Shown here: positions 61,114-64,000 of the stretch, piece after piece
How the letters are laid out: each line of letters starts with the position of its first letter
Numbering within the stretch: the first letter of the stretch is position 1
Assembly (NCBI RefSeq): GCF_024498075.1
Contig: NZ_JANHOF010000002.1
Coordinates: 292,431 to 356,430 of the forward strand
Direction: 5' to 3'
Length of the DNA: 64,000 bases
From: Paenibacillus mendelii
Lineage (GTDB): Bacteria; Bacillota; Bacilli; Paenibacillales; Paenibacillaceae
Program-made: the position numbers and the translations under genes
The notes under the pieces: model-generated
What the model saw: the letters and a program-made list of their open reading frames with translations, nothing else
The model's database searches: none
What the model was told of the DNA's origin: nothing

Positions 61114-61470
61114 TTAGCCGATGATGGCGAATGCTTCGGATCCCGCAGGAATCGTACGCTGCCGGAATAGAACGCCTGATGCGCTGAATACCCGAATGGT
61201 GAAGGTAGCGTTGGTCAATGTTCTGACATTCGCAAAACGGACCACGCCAAAATTATCGAAGGAAGCCGTCGAAACGAGCGTATTCCCTCTGAATAAACGG
61301 GCAAAGAAGCCCGTTGTATTGAAGGTCACTCCGTTGTTCTGTACCCAGACGACCGTCAGTCGACTGAGGATCGGCCCGGATTTGGACCTCCGCTTAATCG
61401 ATGTTGTCTTGCGGATCACTCTTCCCGTGCCAGGCACACGCAGCCTCGGTCTCACGCGTGTTGATGCCAT
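61114..61470 (-). CDS. Beta-rich protein of unknown function
   Basis: This 118-residue protein starts at ATG 61470 with AAAGGAG upstream. The basic N-terminus (about 30 residues, many Arg/Lys) is followed by an alternating beta pattern rich in Thr, Asn, Phe and Val (VTFNTTGFFARLFRGNTLVSTASF, RVFSASGVLFRQRTI). It could be a structural or coat-type beta sandwich, but no family is recognised and there is no signal peptide. It lies after the ligase gene in the same orientation. Confidence 0.65.
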   Translation of the reverse strand: MASTRVRPRLRVPGTGRVIRKTTSIKRRSKSGPILSRLTVVWVQNNGVTFNTTGFFARLFRGNTLVSTASFDNFGVVRFANVRTLTNATFTIRVFSASGVLFRQRTIPAGSEAFAIIG

Positions 61471-61556
61471 GCTCATCGCTCCTTTCACGTTTGCAACAGC
61501 ATATGCCGCATACGAAGCGAAGGATTGGACAATCCACCTGTGCATCCACCTATTTT

Positions 61557-63731
61557 TCACTGCTCTGGAAGACTGGCGAGCAGCCGCCTGCTCTCTTTGG
61601 CAGCCGCCGCCGCTTCTTCCGTGACCGTGAAGCGGCGGCCGTTCGCCTGATAAGACTCGCGGCCGAGCGCTTCATAGGCGTCGAAGAAGCCCAGCGCCGT
61701 CTGCGCCGCCAGACGCGCATCGGCGTAGTCATGCCCGGCTCGCTTGGACTGTGCGAGCCGGGTCATGGCGATGACCGCGTCGGTCTGTTTGACGCGGGCG
61801 AACCGGTCATACCGCAGCGCGAGGCGCATATGCGCCGCCGCCTGCGGGACGTCCCCCCGCTCGGCCGCCTCGGTGCCGAGCGCCCACAGCAGCGGCACGG
61901 ACTGCGGCTCGTCGCGTAGTCCGGCCGCCAGCAGCCCCGCCCGTTCCTGCGGCGGGGCTAAGGGCGCAAGCTCGATACGAATCCGCGTCCAATGCGGATT
62001 CGCCTCGAGCGCAGCGCGCAGCGCAGCTGCACGCGCATCGCCGCCAGCGGCGATGGCCGATGCGCGGTGCTGCGCGGCGCGGTCCAGCTGCCAGCCGGTG
62101 GCAGCGGCCGCAGCGAAGATCATGGCCGCCGTCACCGCGCCGGCGGCCCGCACCGCCGTTCGCAGCCGCTTCGCCGGCGGCACGGTTCCTTCATCCGCGG
62201 CAGCCTCGGCCGGCCGCGCCCCCTCTATGCTATATAGAGCGATCCACCCAAAGACGAGAAGCCAATAGAAGCCGTATGACATATCAAAATCAACAGCGGC
62301 ATGCAGAAGCAATACGGAAAGCGGAATAAGTCCGGCCCGATTATGCCGGAATACGCGCAGCAGCAGCACGCCCAGCATGACCGCAAAAATCGCCGTTCCG
62401 GCAAGACCGAGATCCAGCAGCAGCTCCAAATACCCGCTGTGCACCTCACTGCCCACATAGGGCTGCGATTGCACCTGCGTAAACATCATCTGCCAGGTGT
62501 CACCCCCGCGTCCAAATAACGGCTTGTCCATGAACAGCTTAAGGGCATCCTTATAGAACAGCATTCGCGAGCCGGCCGTCTGGAAGTTGCCGCTCACCCT
62601 TCCCTGAACGGCCTCTGCAAGCAGAAGCAGCGTAATCATGACGCTCACCGCCCAGCCGCCCCACGAAATAAGATGCTCCCGCCGGCCAAGCCCGCGGTTC
62701 AACCAGAGACGAATACAGGTCATCACGAAGAAGGATGCGAGTACCGCGGCAGCCAGCACGGCCCCCTCGATGAGCTCCGATCCAAGCGGGCTGCCGGCCC
62801 CCTGATGGAAGCCCGCCGGGAGCAAGAGCCGATATGCCGCGCCTGCCGCAAGCAGCGTCCAGCCGCTGTACAGCAGCCACCCCGTTCGCGCTTGGCGTCC
62901 AAGGAGCAGCAAGCCCGCCATCCAGCCGATCGCCGCGGCCAGCCAAGCGCCGCGCGATTCGGTCAGCAGCAGCACGAGCGCCGCTGGAACCGCCTGAACA
63001 GCCGCCGCCCCAAGCGCAAGCCAAGAGCTGCTGCGCACAAGCAGCTGCCATTGCCAGACCAGATACGCCCCTGCCACAGCGGCGAGCATATTCGGGTATT
63101 GAAAGAACCCGGCAAGCCGGGCACCCGTGCCCGACAGCTGTTCATCGCCCGTTACCATAATAATGTCCGGAAACGAACTCCACCCCATCCATCCCGCCAG
63201 TGCGCCCCATAGAACAAAAGCGCCTGCGGCCTGCAGTGCGGCTGCAAGCCAGATCCGCCCGGCCGGCGGCCGGAGCCAGAAGAAGAGGCTCCACAGGAAT
63301 GCCCCGTACGCTGACCAGCGAAGGGCTTGTTCGATCGTACCGTTGACCGATACCGGTTCGAAGGCAAGCTGAGATGCATACATCAATGCAATGGCAAGCG
63401 GTCCATAAGCGGCGGCGGGAACAACCCTCCATGGCGCAGCATTGCTTTGGGTCCGGGGCGATCCCCCCCTGTTCGCTGATGGCTGAAGCTTGCTGCCAAG
63501 CCCTGCGCCCCGATCCCCCGCCAAAAGCTCAGATCTGGCGGCGTCTGCACCCGGCCCCTTTTGTCTCAGGCGAAGAATAGGCGCAAGCAGCATCGAGACA
63601 AGCGCGGCTATAGCCAATAACCACTCCCAGCGGTAGAACGATACATCAAAAAACATGCCGTTCCGGTACGATGAAACAATAAGAACGATGGCACAACAAC
63701 ATGCGGCCGTTACGGCAATAGCGCCGGGCAT
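61557..63731 (-). CDS. O-antigen ligase/polymerase-family membrane protein with C-terminal TPR-like tail
   Basis: This 724-residue protein has about 11-12 membrane helices in the first 510 residues. The Wzy_C/O-antigen ligase features are LTESRGAWLAAAIG and the extracellular loop with FYKDALKLFMDKPLFGRGGDTW ending HSGYLELLLDLGL. The last 190 residues are soluble Ala/Arg-rich helices of TPR type (AAAHMRLALRYDRFARVK). It would ligate or polymerise undecaprenyl-linked glycans at the outer face. AGGAGG precedes the ATG. GC content is clearly higher than its neighbours. Confidence 0.88.
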   Translation of the reverse strand: MPGAIAVTAACCCAIVLIVSSYRNGMFFDVSFYRWEWLLAIAALVSMLLAPILRLRQKGPGADAARSELLAGDRGAGLGSKLQPSANRGGSPRTQSNAAPWRVVPAAAYGPLAIALMYASQLAFEPVSVNGTIEQALRWSAYGAFLWSLFFWLRPPAGRIWLAAALQAAGAFVLWGALAGWMGWSSFPDIIMVTGDEQLSGTGARLAGFFQYPNMLAAVAGAYLVWQWQLLVRSSSWLALGAAAVQAVPAALVLLLTESRGAWLAAAIGWMAGLLLLGRQARTGWLLYSGWTLLAAGAAYRLLLPAGFHQGAGSPLGSELIEGAVLAAAVLASFFVMTCIRLWLNRGLGRREHLISWGGWAVSVMITLLLLAEAVQGRVSGNFQTAGSRMLFYKDALKLFMDKPLFGRGGDTWQMMFTQVQSQPYVGSEVHSGYLELLLDLGLAGTAIFAVMLGVLLLRVFRHNRAGLIPLSVLLLHAAVDFDMSYGFYWLLVFGWIALYSIEGARPAEAAADEGTVPPAKRLRTAVRAAGAVTAAMIFAAAAATGWQLDRAAQHRASAIAAGGDARAAALRAALEANPHWTRIRIELAPLAPPQERAGLLAAGLRDEPQSVPLLWALGTEAAERGDVPQAAAHMRLALRYDRFARVKQTDAVIAMTRLAQSKRAGHDYADARLAAQTALGFFDAYEALGRESYQANGRRFTVTEEAAAAAKESRRLLASLPEQ

Positions 63732-63908
63732 CCCAGCACCTCCTGAACGTAAAATTCCCCTATACTTTCATTACGAATTGATAAGTTTCACACGTACATC
63801 TTTCCAAGAACGTCTAAGCGCGGCAACCAGCTTCACCGCCAAGGCCGGCTCATGCCGTTTCTTCTTGTATTTACCGATTGTATCATAGCCCGCATGCGCT
63901 ATCGAACC

Positions 63909-64000
63909 TTAGTGAAACACCATTTTCAAAACTTTTTTCAGCCAGCGTTCGTTATGTTCACATAGAGCAGCGGTCGCCACCCGGGCGGCGAAATACCCGC
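63909..64000 (-). CDS. C-terminal end of a gene cut by the window edge (tentative)
   Basis: One minus-strand frame is open from the edge for 29 codons and ends at TAA 63909-63911 (…ALCEHNERWLKKVLKMVFH). The length is too short to identify and the call rests only on amphipathic helix-like composition. The 177 bases between it and the ligase gene hold no other gene. Confidence 0.3.
   Translation of the reverse strand, partial: GYFAARVATAALCEHNERWLKKVLKMVFH

Noticed and set aside
61744-62268. Long plus-strand frames antisense to the O-antigen ligase gene
   Set aside because: The high GC content of this gene opens spurious antisense frames. The minus-strand protein has clear helices and motifs.
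1-64000. Prophage, transposase, restriction-modification, toxin-antitoxin or biosynthetic gene cluster
   Set aside because: I looked for integrases, transposases, methylases, small toxin pairs, NRPS/PKS and bacteriocin genes and found none. The HNH gene has no such partners.

Overview
The window looks like a chromosomal segment of a spore-forming, aerobic Firmicute of the Paenibacillaceae, most likely Paenibacillus or a close relative. The support is: two alpha/beta-type small acid-soluble spore proteins (SASPs), a cwlJ-gerQ pair, cortex protein CmpA, a T-box trpS leader, a c-di-AMP riboswitch, YesMN-type carbohydrate two-component systems and strong AGGAGG ribosome binding sites. By eye base composition is mostly near 50% GC, lower in the sugar ABC operon near 47-50 kb and higher in the O-antigen-ligase-like gene at the right end.

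Layout. 1-7.3 kb (minus strand) is a carbohydrate region: the start of a secreted DUF5060/DUF4038 glycosidase, a Gfo/Idh/MocA dehydrogenase, a sugar isomerase/epimerase with a likely cre site, and a YesM kinase - YesN regulator - solute-binding lipoprotein operon without permeases. 7.7-10.6 kb holds a Toprim protein, an AEC transporter, a SCO copper chaperone and heme O synthase ctaB. 10.8-18.6 kb is rich in spore genes (cwlJ, gerQ, two SASPs, one flanked by each of two likely sigma-G promoters) and also has trpS with its T-box and a YraQ-type permease with its TIGR03943 partner. 18.8-28.4 kb has a chemoreceptor lacking an external sensor, two quinone-oxidoreductase-like enzymes, esterases, a polysaccharide deacetylase, a LysM-3D cell-wall protein behind a c-di-AMP riboswitch, a GDP-mannose pyrophosphorylase and a TetR regulator with a 47-bp palindrome. 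28.5-41.5 kb has two unknown membrane proteins (the first with an apparent ATC start), two CAP proteins, an OmpR-type two-component system with a beta-propeller lipoprotein, an unusual HNH protein with very basic repeats, an AraC regulator, a NAGPA-type glycosidase, a metallo-beta-lactamase-fold enzyme and coaD. 41.6-50 kb has an MFS/GntR pair, an iron-siderophore module (binding protein plus AraC-binding-protein fusion, each near a Fur-like box) and a complete MalEFG-type sugar importer lacking its ATPase. 50.4-64 kb has a phosphoesterase, a TetR-YqeB pair, two tRNA clusters (Asn-Ser and Glu-Lys-Leu), a SprT-like protein, cmpA, tex, a glyoxalase-II-like hydrolase, a thioredoxin-like protein, a DedA protein, a cupredoxin and a large polytopic ligase/polymerase.

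The most unusual signal is a dispersed family of structured 64-69-bp repeats. They sit directly upstream of, and share sequence with, the ribosome binding site of three unrelated minus-strand genes: trpS (three tandem copies), the beta-propeller lipoprotein (one) and the thioredoxin-like gene (two). The ends are conserved, the inner stem differs between loci, and the same 11-nt Shine-Dalgarno block follows each. No CRISPR array, complete IS element, prophage or recognised defence island is visible.
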